A DNA stretch of 64,000 bases from PWQG01 sp050486205 (GTDB lineage: Bacteria; Pseudomonadota; Gammaproteobacteria; Pseudomonadales; Pseudohongiellaceae). Each line of letters opens with the position of its first letter. The first letter of the stretch is position 1. Where the stretch lies: NCBI GenBank assembly GCA_050486205.1, contig JBJHCW010000002.1, forward strand, positions 62,001-126,000, given 5' to 3'. A program made the translations under genes and the position numbers. The notes below the pieces were generated by a model. It saw only the letters and a list, made by a program, of their open reading frames with translations, was not told the origin of the DNA and did no database searches. Positions 24,448 to 33,346 of the stretch are shown here, piece after piece.

Positions 24448-27042
24448 TCACTCGGTGGTCTGTGCGTTGATGGTATGCCCGAAGAACACCGCGTTCATGA
24501 ACAGGCGCGTGGTACCAAACCAGTAAGCCCGGAAGTTCGGGTTGTCGGTCATGGCTATCACGCGGCCGTTACCTTGCCGGCCAACCACAATGGCCGCAGT
24601 GTTGGCGATTCTTCGCAGGTTCTGATCGGACACATAGCCACTGAGCAGCGGCTCGCTGGTATAGATCAGTGGTGAAGCGTATCGATTCCGGGGCAGACGC
24701 AGAAACTGGGCACTGTCCCGGAACAACGGTAGTATTTCGTCGGTGTAGCCATAACCAAGCGGGTGACTCAGATCAAGCCGGGCGCTGAAGATACTGCCAC
24801 TGATCAGCTGTTCACCCCGGTCACGCGCCAGCGCCGCATAGGGACGGGGTGAGGTTTCCTCATCGTTGTCGTTGACAAACCGCAGCTTGATCAGGTCCTC
24901 CCGCGAGGCCCAGTTCAGCGCCGTTTTGTAAACTATCAAAGTACCACCAGCCTCAACCCACTGCCGGATGGCATCTGACTCAACATCATTGAAGTTACCG
25001 CTTGGCATGACCAGCACATTGTAACGACTCAGGTCTGCCTGACGCATTCGCTGCTGGGTCAGCAGTGTTACTGGCATGTCGAATTTCTGATCGAACGTAT
25101 GCCAGGCTTCACCGACTTCGGATACACGCATGCCTTCGCCGGTGACGATGGCAATTTCCGGCTTGCGCAGTTCGCGGAAACTCGGGCTGCCGATGTCAAT
25201 GCCCTCTGTGGTACGGCCGGTCTCCAGAGCATAAACGGTGAGTCCATCTTCCTCGACCGCCTGGCGCATCATGGCGTGAATATCGGTGGCGGACACATCC
25301 TGTGGGCCAACCGGCACCAGAATGGTGCCATAGCCAAACTCACGGCTGCCGTCCCGCGTACCTGTGGTGAACGGTGAGGTCGCCACCTTGGGCCGCACAC
25401 CCGCATCGAGCAGTCGGTACAGGGTTCGGGAGGCGTAGAACTCGGTCCACTCAAACAGGTAGGCGTAGGCATCGCCCCCGCCAATCAGCTCACCGGCGGG
25501 TCGCGACTCGATGGCGACCAGCTCGCCCAGCTGGTTACTGTTGAATTGTCGCCGGTCCAGTTCGGCAACCGGTGTGTTGAACGCCAGTGGGAATGTCCAT
25601 GTGGAGACATCGTAAAACAGCGTGTCGGGAACCTCTGTTCGCCGCTCGAAAATGGATTCGATCAGTCGGTATTGCGTCTGCTCCGCCGGCACCACATAGG
25701 CTTTGCCAGCTTCAAAGCGCTGCCCCGACACCTCGATATCAGAAGTCAGCTCATGAACCTCGATCTGATGGCGCCTCAGAATTTCCGCCATGGCATAGGC
25801 ACTGCCACGATCGCTTGACGCGCCGAATACCCAGGCCTTTGTGGCAGCCTGCTCGGCCATGTTCCTGGCATCACGATAGAACTCACGCTTGAAGTCCAGC
25901 AGATCAACCCGGTGCGCCAGCGCGCCTTCCAGCGTCGAGAGCGAGGTCAGAAACTGATTGTGGATGGTGAACGGAAAACGCAGGACGCCATGCTGGGTTT
26001 CGCGGGCGTGCCCACGGGAGCTGGCCTGCTCAAACAGGATGCCGACACTGCCATTGATGTCCGGATAGGTGGAACCTTTGCCATAATAATAATCATCGAA
26101 GCTCTCGCGTGTGTAATACAGGCGCTGACCGGCGTCCAGAGCGCGCGCATGGAACTGCGCGATGTCATCGGTGAGCGTCTGGTTCCGCTCCGGTGTCAGC
26201 GGATGTGTGCGTGACGGTATTCCCGGCTGAAAGAAAAAGGTGTTATCCGACCCCATTTCGTGATGATCGGTCAGCACATTGGGGCGCCAGTGGTAGAAGT
26301 TCTCAATACGACCAATGCTTTCCGGATGCTGAACCGGCAACCAGTCCCGATTCAGATCAAACCAGTAGTGGTTGGTGCGACCGCCCGGCCATGGCTCATT
26401 ATGCTCCCAATTGTCGGGGTCCGTGCTCAGGTTCATTGCGCGTCGACTGTTAACCCAATTGGCAAAGCGGTCCAGCCCGTCCGGGTTCATTACCGGGTCC
26501 ACAAGGATGATGGCATTGTCCAGTTGATACTGGATTTCCTCGCCTTGCGCGGCAGCCAGATGATAGACGTACAGCAGCGCCGCGTTGGCGCCACTGGGCT
26601 CGTTGCCGTGCACACTGTAACCCTGATAGAGCACCACAGGCATCTGCTCAAGATCCAGATCAGCTGCACGTGACGTGTCAACCAGAGCGAGATGCTGCTC
26701 GCGGATCTGCTCCAGGCGGCCATGATTCTGGGGAGACGTGATGGTCAGAACCACCATTTCCCGGCGTTCGTGCGAACGGGCAAACTGTTCGATGCTGACC
26801 CGGTCGGAAGCCTCGGCAACCGCCCTCAGGTACCTGACAAGCTGGTCATGGCGCACATGCCATTCTCCGATCTCCATACCCAGCACCTGCTCGGGCGTGG
26901 GAATGGCAGGATTGTAACTCACACCCTGCGGGAGATAATAATCCATGCTGGCCCGGGCGTGGGCCGGGTTACCCGCGAGGGCGACGTGAGTAAGTGCTGA
27001 AAAAAGCAAGGCTAGCAAGTGCACTGAAATTGTTCTTGTCAT
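24448..27042 (-). CDS. M14 family zinc carboxypeptidase with long C-terminal region, exported
   Basis: An 864-residue protein. A Sec signal (MTRTISVHLLA... THVALAG) precedes a peptidase M14 domain (about 45-400) with Zn motif HGNEPSG, substrate-site region NPDGLDRFANWVNSRR and second Zn His in TDHHEMGSD; the likely catalytic Glu lies in GILFEQASSRG. The rest, about 400 residues, includes a segment like a class I glutamine-amidotransferase fold (NVLVMPSGNFNDVESDAIRQWVEAGGTLI), as in other large bacterial M14 proteins. It trims C-terminal residues from peptides outside the cytoplasm. ATG 27042 is preferred over GTG 27054. It faces the S9 peptidase gene, so two exported peptidases lie end to end. 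Confidence 0.88.
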   Translation of the reverse strand: MTRTISVHLLALLFSALTHVALAGNPAHARASMDYYLPQGVSYNPAIPTPEQVLGMEIGEWHVRHDQLVRYLRAVAEASDRVSIEQFARSHERREMVVLTITSPQNHGRLEQIREQHLALVDTSRAADLDLEQMPVVLYQGYSVHGNEPSGANAALLYVYHLAAAQGEEIQYQLDNAIILVDPVMNPDGLDRFANWVNSRRAMNLSTDPDNWEHNEPWPGGRTNHYWFDLNRDWLPVQHPESIGRIENFYHWRPNVLTDHHEMGSDNTFFFQPGIPSRTHPLTPERNQTLTDDIAQFHARALDAGQRLYYTRESFDDYYYGKGSTYPDINGSVGILFEQASSRGHARETQHGVLRFPFTIHNQFLTSLSTLEGALAHRVDLLDFKREFYRDARNMAEQAATKAWVFGASSDRGSAYAMAEILRRHQIEVHELTSDIEVSGQRFEAGKAYVVPAEQTQYRLIESIFERRTEVPDTLFYDVSTWTFPLAFNTPVAELDRRQFNSNQLGELVAIESRPAGELIGGGDAYAYLFEWTEFYASRTLYRLLDAGVRPKVATSPFTTGTRDGSREFGYGTILVPVGPQDVSATDIHAMMRQAVEEDGLTVYALETGRTTEGIDIGSPSFRELRKPEIAIVTGEGMRVSEVGEAWHTFDQKFDMPVTLLTQQRMRQADLSRYNVLVMPSGNFNDVESDAIRQWVEAGGTLIVYKTALNWASREDLIKLRFVNDNDEETSPRPYAALARDRGEQLISGSIFSARLDLSHPLGYGYTDEILPLFRDSAQFLRLPRNRYASPLIYTSEPLLSGYVSDQNLRRIANTAAIVVGRQGNGRVIAMTDNPNFRAYWFGTTRLFMNAVFFGHTINAQTTE

Positions 27043-27136
27043 GATCGTAACCACTGCAGTCTGAGAATTGATGGCAAGTTTTGTCCTGGGCGGTCCCTGA
27101 AAGTTCTATCAACGGGTCTTCCCGACTCACGGTACT

Positions 27137-27880
27137 TCATTGTTGGCTCGCGGCGCGCAACGCCTCGCCTGCCGCGCTGCTGTGTACCAGCTCAGCAGCC
27201 AGGTCCAGCGGCGTCTGCAGATCGCGTGTCATGGCGTGGGCATCCGCACCGGACTCCAGCAACAGGACAATCATGTCCGTGCGGCCCCGTTCAGCGGCAA
27301 AATGCAAAGGCGTGGCACCAAAGCGATCACGCGCATTGACATCCGAGCCTGCGGCAATCAGCAAGGCTGCCACTTCCGTATGCCCGTTGTTCGCTGCCCG
27401 GTGCAATGCGCTGAATCCGTCGCGCGGTTGCAATGAAATTTCGGCGCCCGCATCCAGCAGTGCGCCGACCACAGATGCATGGCCACCCAGCGCAGCATAG
27501 TGCAACGCAGTAAGTCCGAGCGACGTCGGGTGATTGATATTGGCACCTGCCTCTATGAGCAGGTTGGCGACATCAAGGTGGCCACCAAAAGCCGCATTGA
27601 TCAGCGGTGAATAGCCATGTTCATACAAAGCATCCGCCACCGCACCCTCATTCAGCAGCAACCTGGCCACTTCCAGATGCCCACTGGAGGCAGCGAAATG
27701 CAGGGCAGTGGTATTGATTTCGTCGCCGCCGTTGACATCGGCGCCATCGTGGATCATCGCCCTGACACCCTCCAGATTGCCTTGATGAGCCGTCCAGCAG
27801 AGCGTGCAGTCAGCCCTGACTGATCCGGCTGGCAACAACAGCACAATCATCAGGGCGGGTATGATACTTTTTATTGTCAT
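27137..27880 (-). CDS. exported ankyrin repeat protein
   Basis: A 247-residue protein. A Sec signal (MTIKSIIPALMIVLLLPAG...) is followed by CTLCWTAHQGNLEGV and about six ankyrin repeats of 33 residues (TTALHFAASSGHLEVARLLL, then LTALHYAALGGHASVV, ALHRAANNGHTEVAALLI, PLHFAAERGRTDMIVLLL and two others). Such proteins bind partners; which one is unknown. The start is ATG 27880 (a TTG two codons earlier is less likely). There is no strong ribosome site. A 12-bp palindrome sits 11 bases upstream. It lies on the same strand as the M14 gene. Confidence 0.85.
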   Translation of the reverse strand: MTIKSIIPALMIVLLLPAGSVRADCTLCWTAHQGNLEGVRAMIHDGADVNGGDEINTTALHFAASSGHLEVARLLLNEGAVADALYEHGYSPLINAAFGGHLDVANLLIEAGANINHPTSLGLTALHYAALGGHASVVGALLDAGAEISLQPRDGFSALHRAANNGHTEVAALLIAAGSDVNARDRFGATPLHFAAERGRTDMIVLLLESGADAHAMTRDLQTPLDLAAELVHSSAAGEALRAASQQ

Positions 27881-27891
27881 GCGCAATTTAT

Positions 27892-27903
27892 GTCATATAT
27901 GAC
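27892..27903. promoter_or_regulatory. 12-bp perfect palindrome before the ankyrin gene
   Basis: GTCATATATGAC is its own reverse complement and ends 11 bases before the ankyrin start codon. It could be a protein-binding site or cover a start-proximal promoter element. Nothing else supports the role. Confidence 0.3.
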
Positions 27904-27948
27904 GACTGTGGTAAAGCCCGTGAGTGGCCTTTGACGCGACCACCAGGC

Positions 27949-28575
27949 TCAATGACGCATGGCTTTTCGCCATCGTTGCGCGCACAGATGGATTTGGTGC
28001 GCAACTGCGCCACCAGCCAACAGCAGCGCCGCGAGCGCAAAAACGCCAGTGTGGCCGGTCAGCTCCAACGCCAGGCCTACTGTCAGCAACGTTGACACAA
28101 CAAACAGGGCAGGCAAAAAGTCACGGAACCTGGCCGGTGGAATGCCGGAAAAGTAGTGATCGTTGTCACCGTCGCTGCGGGCGCGCCTCAGAATGGACTG
28201 CATGGCCCAGTGGCTGACAACAAAGAGGACCGCCAATGTGGCAAACCAGGTACCCAGATGAGCTACTCCCAGCACGGCGATCAGCGTGAATTCGAGAATG
28301 CCGATACCGAAAGGGATGACCGAATCTCCCGATGCAGGCACCCAGCTGAAACGCATGGTCATGCTACTGTAGAGCAGCCAGACCAGAATGATACCAAGAA
28401 GTGTCACGATGATCTGAATCCAGTGCAGCAATGTGAACCAGCTCCAACGCATCAGATCAGGGCTTTCTGTAACATGCACCCACAAAAGCTCCAGCGCAAG
28501 GGCCTGAATGATGCTGAGCAAGGTGAGCAGCACCATGGGCATCTGGCTCTTTGCTCTGGAACGCATGTTATTCAT
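27949..28575 (-). CDS. integral membrane protein, unknown
   Basis: A 208-residue protein with about six hydrophobic segments (MPMVLLTLLSIIQALALELL, FTLLHWIQIIVTLLGIILVW, IPFGIGILEFTLIAVLGV and others) separated by short charged loops. I do not recognise a family. ATG 28575 is chosen because GAGGA lies 5 bases before it; a longer frame to 28638 has no such site. It sits between the ankyrin gene and the FAS1 gene on the same strand. Confidence 0.7.
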   Translation of the reverse strand: MNNMRSRAKSQMPMVLLTLLSIIQALALELLWVHVTESPDLMRWSWFTLLHWIQIIVTLLGIILVWLLYSSMTMRFSWVPASGDSVIPFGIGILEFTLIAVLGVAHLGTWFATLAVLFVVSHWAMQSILRRARSDGDNDHYFSGIPPARFRDFLPALFVVSTLLTVGLALELTGHTGVFALAALLLAGGAVAHQIHLCAQRWRKAMRH

Positions 28576-28666
28576 GGCATCCTCAACATGATGCCGAAAG
28601 TCACTCGGCAAAGCGCCGGGAGAAGTCACCAGAATCACGTCCTGATCACTTCGCCCGGCTTCCGTG

Positions 28667-29149
28667 TTACGGCATCATCACTGAATCAATAACGTGAATA
28701 ACACCATTATCTGCCTCAATGTCAGCGGCTACAACTGTCGCGTCATTGATCTTTACACTGTAACCCGCCTCCACTTCCAGATATCCGCCCTGGACAGAGG
28801 CCACACGAGTGGACGTGCCCGCGATGTCACCAGACATGATTCTTCCAGCCACCACGTGGTAGGTCAGGATGGAAACCAGCATGTCGCGGTTCTCCGGCTT
28901 GAGCAGTTCGTCTACAGTGCCGTAGGGCAACGCAGCAAACGCGTCATCATTGGGGGCAAACACAGTAAACGGGCCCTCACCCTTGAGCGTATCGACCAGG
29001 CCTGCGGCCTGCACTGCTGCTACCAGCGTTGTGAACTGACCCGCTTCCACGGCGGTGTCGACAATATCACCCGCTTTGGCACTGGCCACCCCAAACACCA
29101 TGGCCACAGCCAACAGCAGGGAGGATAACTTCTTTCTGTCAATGAACAT
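28667..29149 (-). CDS. exported fasciclin (FAS1) domain protein
   Basis: A 160-residue protein with a Sec signal (KLSSLLLAVAMVFGVASAKA) followed by a single complete FAS1 domain: FTTLVAAVQAAGLVDTLKGEG, PFTVFAPNDDAFAAL, LTYHVVAGRI and ADNGVIHVIDSVMMP. This is the small secreted bacterial FAS1 protein type, linked to adhesion or surface binding; the exact role is unknown. AGGAG precedes ATG 29149 by 9 bases. Confidence 0.9.
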   Translation of the reverse strand: MFIDRKKLSSLLLAVAMVFGVASAKAGDIVDTAVEAGQFTTLVAAVQAAGLVDTLKGEGPFTVFAPNDDAFAALPYGTVDELLKPENRDMLVSILTYHVVAGRIMSGDIAGTSTRVASVQGGYLEVEAGYSVKINDATVVAADIEADNGVIHVIDSVMMP

Positions 29150-29283
29150 TAATCACTACTCCTGAAAAACCATTCGATTAAAAACGAAATATCATGTTTT
29201 GCGAGTAGAGTTACGTGTGCAGGTGACGGAGTGGATCAGAAAGAGGACTCAAAAAAACGAGCAGTCTGGATTTATGACATGAA

Positions 29284-30516
29284 TCAGGCCACCAGACCAA
29301 TGACGGCGCCGGTCATCATGGTGGCAAGCGTACCGGAGATCAGCGTGCGGGGCGCCAGCGACAGTATGTCCTGCCGACGCTCCGGGCACATGGCAATGAG
29401 CCCGCCGAGCATGATACCCAATGAACCAAGGTTGGCAAAACCGCACAGTGCATAGACCAGAATCAGGCGACTGTGTTCACTCAGTGCATCTCCGATGGCC
29501 ACAAGTTCAATGTAGGCAATTAGTTCATTGAGCACCAACTTACTGCCAAGCAGGGACCCGGCCGCCATGGCTTCTGACCAGGGTATACCAATCAGCCAGG
29601 CAAACGGGGCAAACAACCAGCCAAGCATGCGCTGGAACGTCAGTGCCTCTCCGGCCACATCGGGCAATACACCGAGCATCATATTGGCAAGCGCTACGAG
29701 TGCAACCAGAACAAATAACATGCCTACAACATGCACAGCCAACTTCAGACCATCGCCAGTTCCCTGGGTGATCGCATCCATGCTCGAGTGGTAACGCCGC
29801 ACACCTTCCAGCGACGCACCTTTGGTGACCGTTTTCACCGGCACCATGATGTGTCCCAGCATGATGGCCGCAGGCGCACTGATCAGCGAGGCGGTCAGAA
29901 TGTGTCCCAGGGCGCCAGGCAGGGCCGGCTCCAACACACTGGCATACAGCAGCATGACGGTGCCGGCCACGGTGGCCATCCCGCAAGTCATCAGAATGAA
30001 GAGTTCACCACGATCAAAGCGAGCCAGCAGGGGGCGCACCGTAAGAGGCGCTTCCACCATGCCAATGAAGATGCTGGCGGCAGCGCCCAGCCCGACACCA
30101 CCTCCTACGCCAAGACTGCGCTGCAACACCGCACCAATGCCCCTGATCAACCAGGGCAGAATGCGCCAGTACCAGCCCAGTGCAGACAGGACACTGAACA
30201 ACAGGATAAGCGGGATGGCGCGGAACGCCAGAATGAACAACGCACCACCGTCGCTGATTTCAAAGGGCGTTTCGCCACCGCCCAGATAACCAAACACAAA
30301 CGCAGTGCCGGCCATGGCCGCCTGGTCCACAGCCTGAACCACCACGTTGAGCTGCTGGATGGCGCCACGCACCCAGCCCAGATTTACCGCCATCAGGGCC
30401 AGCAGGAACTGCAGGCCCAGCCCGACGATCACAATGCGCCAGGACCAGGCGCGGCGATCCTCGGAGATCAGCCACGCCATGGCAATGAGGATCGCCAGGC
30501 CGGGCAATGCCTGCAT
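29284..30516 (-). CDS. concentrative nucleoside transporter (NupC/CNT family)
   Basis: A 410-residue inner membrane transporter. CNT signatures are present: FVFGYLGGGETPF, GVGGGVGLGAAASIFIGMVEAPL and the later GIPWSEAMAAGSLLGSKLVLNELIAY, with FANLGSLGIMLGG near the end. It takes up nucleosides with protons or sodium. ATG 30516 has GGGAG 8 bases upstream. It follows the DUF305-LVIVD gene by 20 bases on the same strand and may be co-transcribed with it. Confidence 0.9.
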   Translation of the reverse strand: MQALPGLAILIAMAWLISEDRRAWSWRIVIVGLGLQFLLALMAVNLGWVRGAIQQLNVVVQAVDQAAMAGTAFVFGYLGGGETPFEISDGGALFILAFRAIPLILLFSVLSALGWYWRILPWLIRGIGAVLQRSLGVGGGVGLGAAASIFIGMVEAPLTVRPLLARFDRGELFILMTCGMATVAGTVMLLYASVLEPALPGALGHILTASLISAPAAIMLGHIMVPVKTVTKGASLEGVRRYHSSMDAITQGTGDGLKLAVHVVGMLFVLVALVALANMMLGVLPDVAGEALTFQRMLGWLFAPFAWLIGIPWSEAMAAGSLLGSKLVLNELIAYIELVAIGDALSEHSRLILVYALCGFANLGSLGIMLGGLIAMCPERRQDILSLAPRTLISGTLATMMTGAVIGLVA

Positions 30517-30536
30517 CTGTCAGACTCCCTGCCCGG

Positions 30537-32978
30537 TTATCGCAATCGATCAGCGATTCCGTTGAGCGTAGACGCCAGTCCGGTGTATCGGGCCTGCGTG
30601 CGACCACTGTGAGCCGCCGCCTCGCTGGTCAACGCACCCGCTACCGCCTGCAGACGGGCAGCAACACCAGTGGCATCACCTGAATCGCCGCCATTGAGCA
30701 ACCCTTCGGCCTGTTCCAGCGCTGACAACAACTCGCTGTCGTGCGCCTCGGCTATGGCGTCGCTGCGGCGCAACTGGTCCAGATAGGCCAGCGCCACTAC
30801 CGGCTCAGCCGGCCAGACATGACGTTGCTGGGTCTGTGGATTGAATACCGGATCAATCGAGCGCACGGTGGCCGCCGCAATCTCGTTGGCTGAGAGATAA
30901 TCGCTCGGGGTCAGTTCAAACACATCCAGTCCACGAGCAATTTCGGTGCCATAGACATGCCCTTCGTGCCAATAGGCTGACCAGTAGCCGCCCATGACAA
31001 GTCGCTCCTCGTCGATGGGGCCACGATCAAAATAGGCGATCTCCAGGGGGTTGGAGGAATCGGTGAAGTCCATCACCGAAATGCCACCCTGATACCACGC
31101 CTGAACAAAAATATCGCGGCCGGGCACCGGCACCAGTGAACCGTTGTGTGCGACACAGTTTTCCTGCTCGGACTGCGGTGCCGGCAACTTGTAGTGGCTT
31201 CGGAACTCAAGCCGGCCATCAACGATGTCGTAGATGGCATTGGCACCCCAGTTCACGGGGTCAAAAGAGCGACATCTGGCACGTGAGCCACCACCCCATT
31301 CATCCGTGAAGATGACCTTGTTGCCTTCATTGTTGAAAGTGGCCGAGTGCCAGTAGGCAAAATTGGCATCAATGACTTCGTGCAGACGGGTCGGATTCAC
31401 CGGATCAGAGATGTCAAAAAGAATACCGTTGCCTGAACAGGCACCCGCGGCAAGGCCGAGTTCCGGGTAAACGGTGATGTCGTGGCAGTGATTGGTCTGT
31501 GCCGAACGCTGGGTGCGAGGACCATGATCACCACCGTCCCAGAGTCCGGCGATGACACCACTTTGAGGATCAGAGAACACCGTAGGGCTGTGAATGATAC
31601 GAGAGTCCTCGGGCCGGGCCAAGGGCACCTCGATCACATCGATACGGAAACGAGCCGTATTCTGGTCCTGGTAAGGATTTTCATCGATGCATCCGTCCAG
31701 CTCGTCACTGTCGCGCACAAAGCTTGTGCCGGAGTTGTAGATCAGGATGCGATCATCACTGTGCGGATCCGGCACAACGGTGTGGGTATGGGAGCCGCGG
31801 CAGGTCTGCACGGCGCCAACCTGCACCGGCATGGTGTAGTCACTGACATCGAAGATACGGATACCGCGGAAACGTTCCTCACTGACCGGTTGGGCAACAC
31901 CCTGGGGGCCACAGTCCATGCGGCCACGATTCTGCTCCACCGACATGATCATCAGATTGCCGTACACAGACACATCACCCTGACCACCCGGACACACCAC
32001 CGAGGCCATCAGTCGCGGATAGGACGGTTCGCTGATATCGTACACATTGAAACCGTGATAATTGCCCGCCACCAGCCTGTTTCCGTCAAAGGCAATGTCG
32101 GTGTTGGCAAAATTGAGCAGGCTCGGACGCGGCTCGGCCTGCTCGTCATCCGGGTCTTCTTCACCCTGTTGGCCGACACGGCGCATCGGCAGACCCTGCG
32201 GGTTGGCCGGATCATAGAACCCTTCCGGTTTTGGCAGGGAGGCCAGCAGATCCATATTCCATGAAGCCTCTCCGGCATCATCAAAACCGGCTGCCAGGCC
32301 CACACGCGGATCCGGATTGAATCCGGCCAGCATGCCTGTCATGCGCTCGATCTCGTTTGTCTGCTCGGAACTGACATCGGAAGTAAACTCGAACAACACC
32401 GAATCCTGCGCCGAGCCGGGCTGAGCCAGCAACTCCTCGACCATGGTCACCGCGCCCTGATGGTGTGTGATCATGAACTGCAGGAACAGATTGTCGAACT
32501 CGGCACCGGAGGCCGCGGCAAGTTGCTCCATTTCTTCGTCGGTAATCATGCCGGCCATCATATGATGATGGTCGCCATGGTGTGCCATCGGATTGGTCAG
32601 CGGTTGTCCGCGCTCCCCGAGCCACTCCTGCATGAAGGCAATCTCATCCTCCTGGCCCAGCGAAATGCGTTCGGCTAGTTGTTGGATGCTGTCACGCTGA
32701 CTTCTCCCGTCAACAAGGGCAGTCATGTCCAGTGCCTGCTGGTGATGGGCAATCATGTCCTGCATGAACCGGATATCGGCATCGGTGTAACGCAGCCCGA
32801 TCAGCTCCGAAGCCTGCTCGGCGCTGATTTGCCGACTGGGCTGACCTGGCGCCCCGGGTTGAATGATCGGCGGCTGGGCCATGGCGTCCGCAATCAACAC
32901 TGTGGACAACACAAGAGGGGCAGCCGGCATCATCAACAGCCTGACGGCCCGGCGCAGTGGGTGAGCTTGCTTGGTCAT
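30537..32978 (-). CDS. exported DUF305 + LVIVD-repeat beta-propeller protein
   Basis: An 813-residue protein. A Sec signal (LVLSTVLIADAMAQP) is followed by two DUF305 halves, each with a His pair in a helix (DMIAHHQQALDM near residue 80, FMITHHQGAVTM near 170), split by a His/Met-rich linker (HHGDHHHMM). From about residue 270 to 700 there are repeats of the LVIVD type (FNVYDISEPSYPRLMASV, IRIFDVSDYTMPVQVGAV, ILFDISDPVNPTRLHEV, ISVMDFTDSSNPLEIAYF), forming a propeller. The C-terminus is helical. DUF305 is a ferritin-like fold linked to metals, so metal binding is plausible. The fusion and the His/Met linker are the notable points. The start at 32978 is the first ATG of the frame. Confidence 0.82.
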   Translation of the reverse strand: MTKQAHPLRRAVRLLMMPAAPLVLSTVLIADAMAQPPIIQPGAPGQPSRQISAEQASELIGLRYTDADIRFMQDMIAHHQQALDMTALVDGRSQRDSIQQLAERISLGQEDEIAFMQEWLGERGQPLTNPMAHHGDHHHMMAGMITDEEMEQLAAASGAEFDNLFLQFMITHHQGAVTMVEELLAQPGSAQDSVLFEFTSDVSSEQTNEIERMTGMLAGFNPDPRVGLAAGFDDAGEASWNMDLLASLPKPEGFYDPANPQGLPMRRVGQQGEEDPDDEQAEPRPSLLNFANTDIAFDGNRLVAGNYHGFNVYDISEPSYPRLMASVVCPGGQGDVSVYGNLMIMSVEQNRGRMDCGPQGVAQPVSEERFRGIRIFDVSDYTMPVQVGAVQTCRGSHTHTVVPDPHSDDRILIYNSGTSFVRDSDELDGCIDENPYQDQNTARFRIDVIEVPLARPEDSRIIHSPTVFSDPQSGVIAGLWDGGDHGPRTQRSAQTNHCHDITVYPELGLAAGACSGNGILFDISDPVNPTRLHEVIDANFAYWHSATFNNEGNKVIFTDEWGGGSRARCRSFDPVNWGANAIYDIVDGRLEFRSHYKLPAPQSEQENCVAHNGSLVPVPGRDIFVQAWYQGGISVMDFTDSSNPLEIAYFDRGPIDEERLVMGGYWSAYWHEGHVYGTEIARGLDVFELTPSDYLSANEIAAATVRSIDPVFNPQTQQRHVWPAEPVVALAYLDQLRRSDAIAEAHDSELLSALEQAEGLLNGGDSGDATGVAARLQAVAGALTSEAAAHSGRTQARYTGLASTLNGIADRLR

Positions 32979-33346
32979 CGAAATCTCCGGTTCCTGAATC
33001 TGTCTGCCAAGTGAGTCTGTCCACTCGGTCTATTGGATCAGTAGGTCTTGAAGTCAGGAAGATTACAACGTGTTCGCGGGTAAGACAATGCAGAGCCTGC
33101 TCAAACTGTCACATGGCCTGATGCGTATGCACCCGACCGGTGCATTTCCCGGTTCCCTGCGCACCACAACAATGCCATACTGGTGACGCCTGTTTTCGCT
33201 GCGAAGCGCCTGCGCCCCTTGCTGCGCAGGCTGTCACCCTCCCCACCAGCGTTGGCATGGGAACTGGCACACAACGTGCTGGATACAATGATTGCTGATT
33301 ACGCCACTACCCGACAGTGGCGCACTGCGTGGAGGAATACACTCTC
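32979..33346. other. 368-base divergent intergenic region with inverted repeats
   Basis: No gene seen. It separates the divergent DUF305-LVIVD gene and the Tat aminotransferase and must hold both promoters, though no convincing -35/-10 pair was picked out. It holds TGCACC-5-GGTGCA (33128-33144) and an 8-bp-arm hairpin (33208-33231) nested in GGTGAC...GTCACC (33182-33238). These could form a folded leader or protein sites; no riboswitch class was recognised. Confidence 0.4.
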
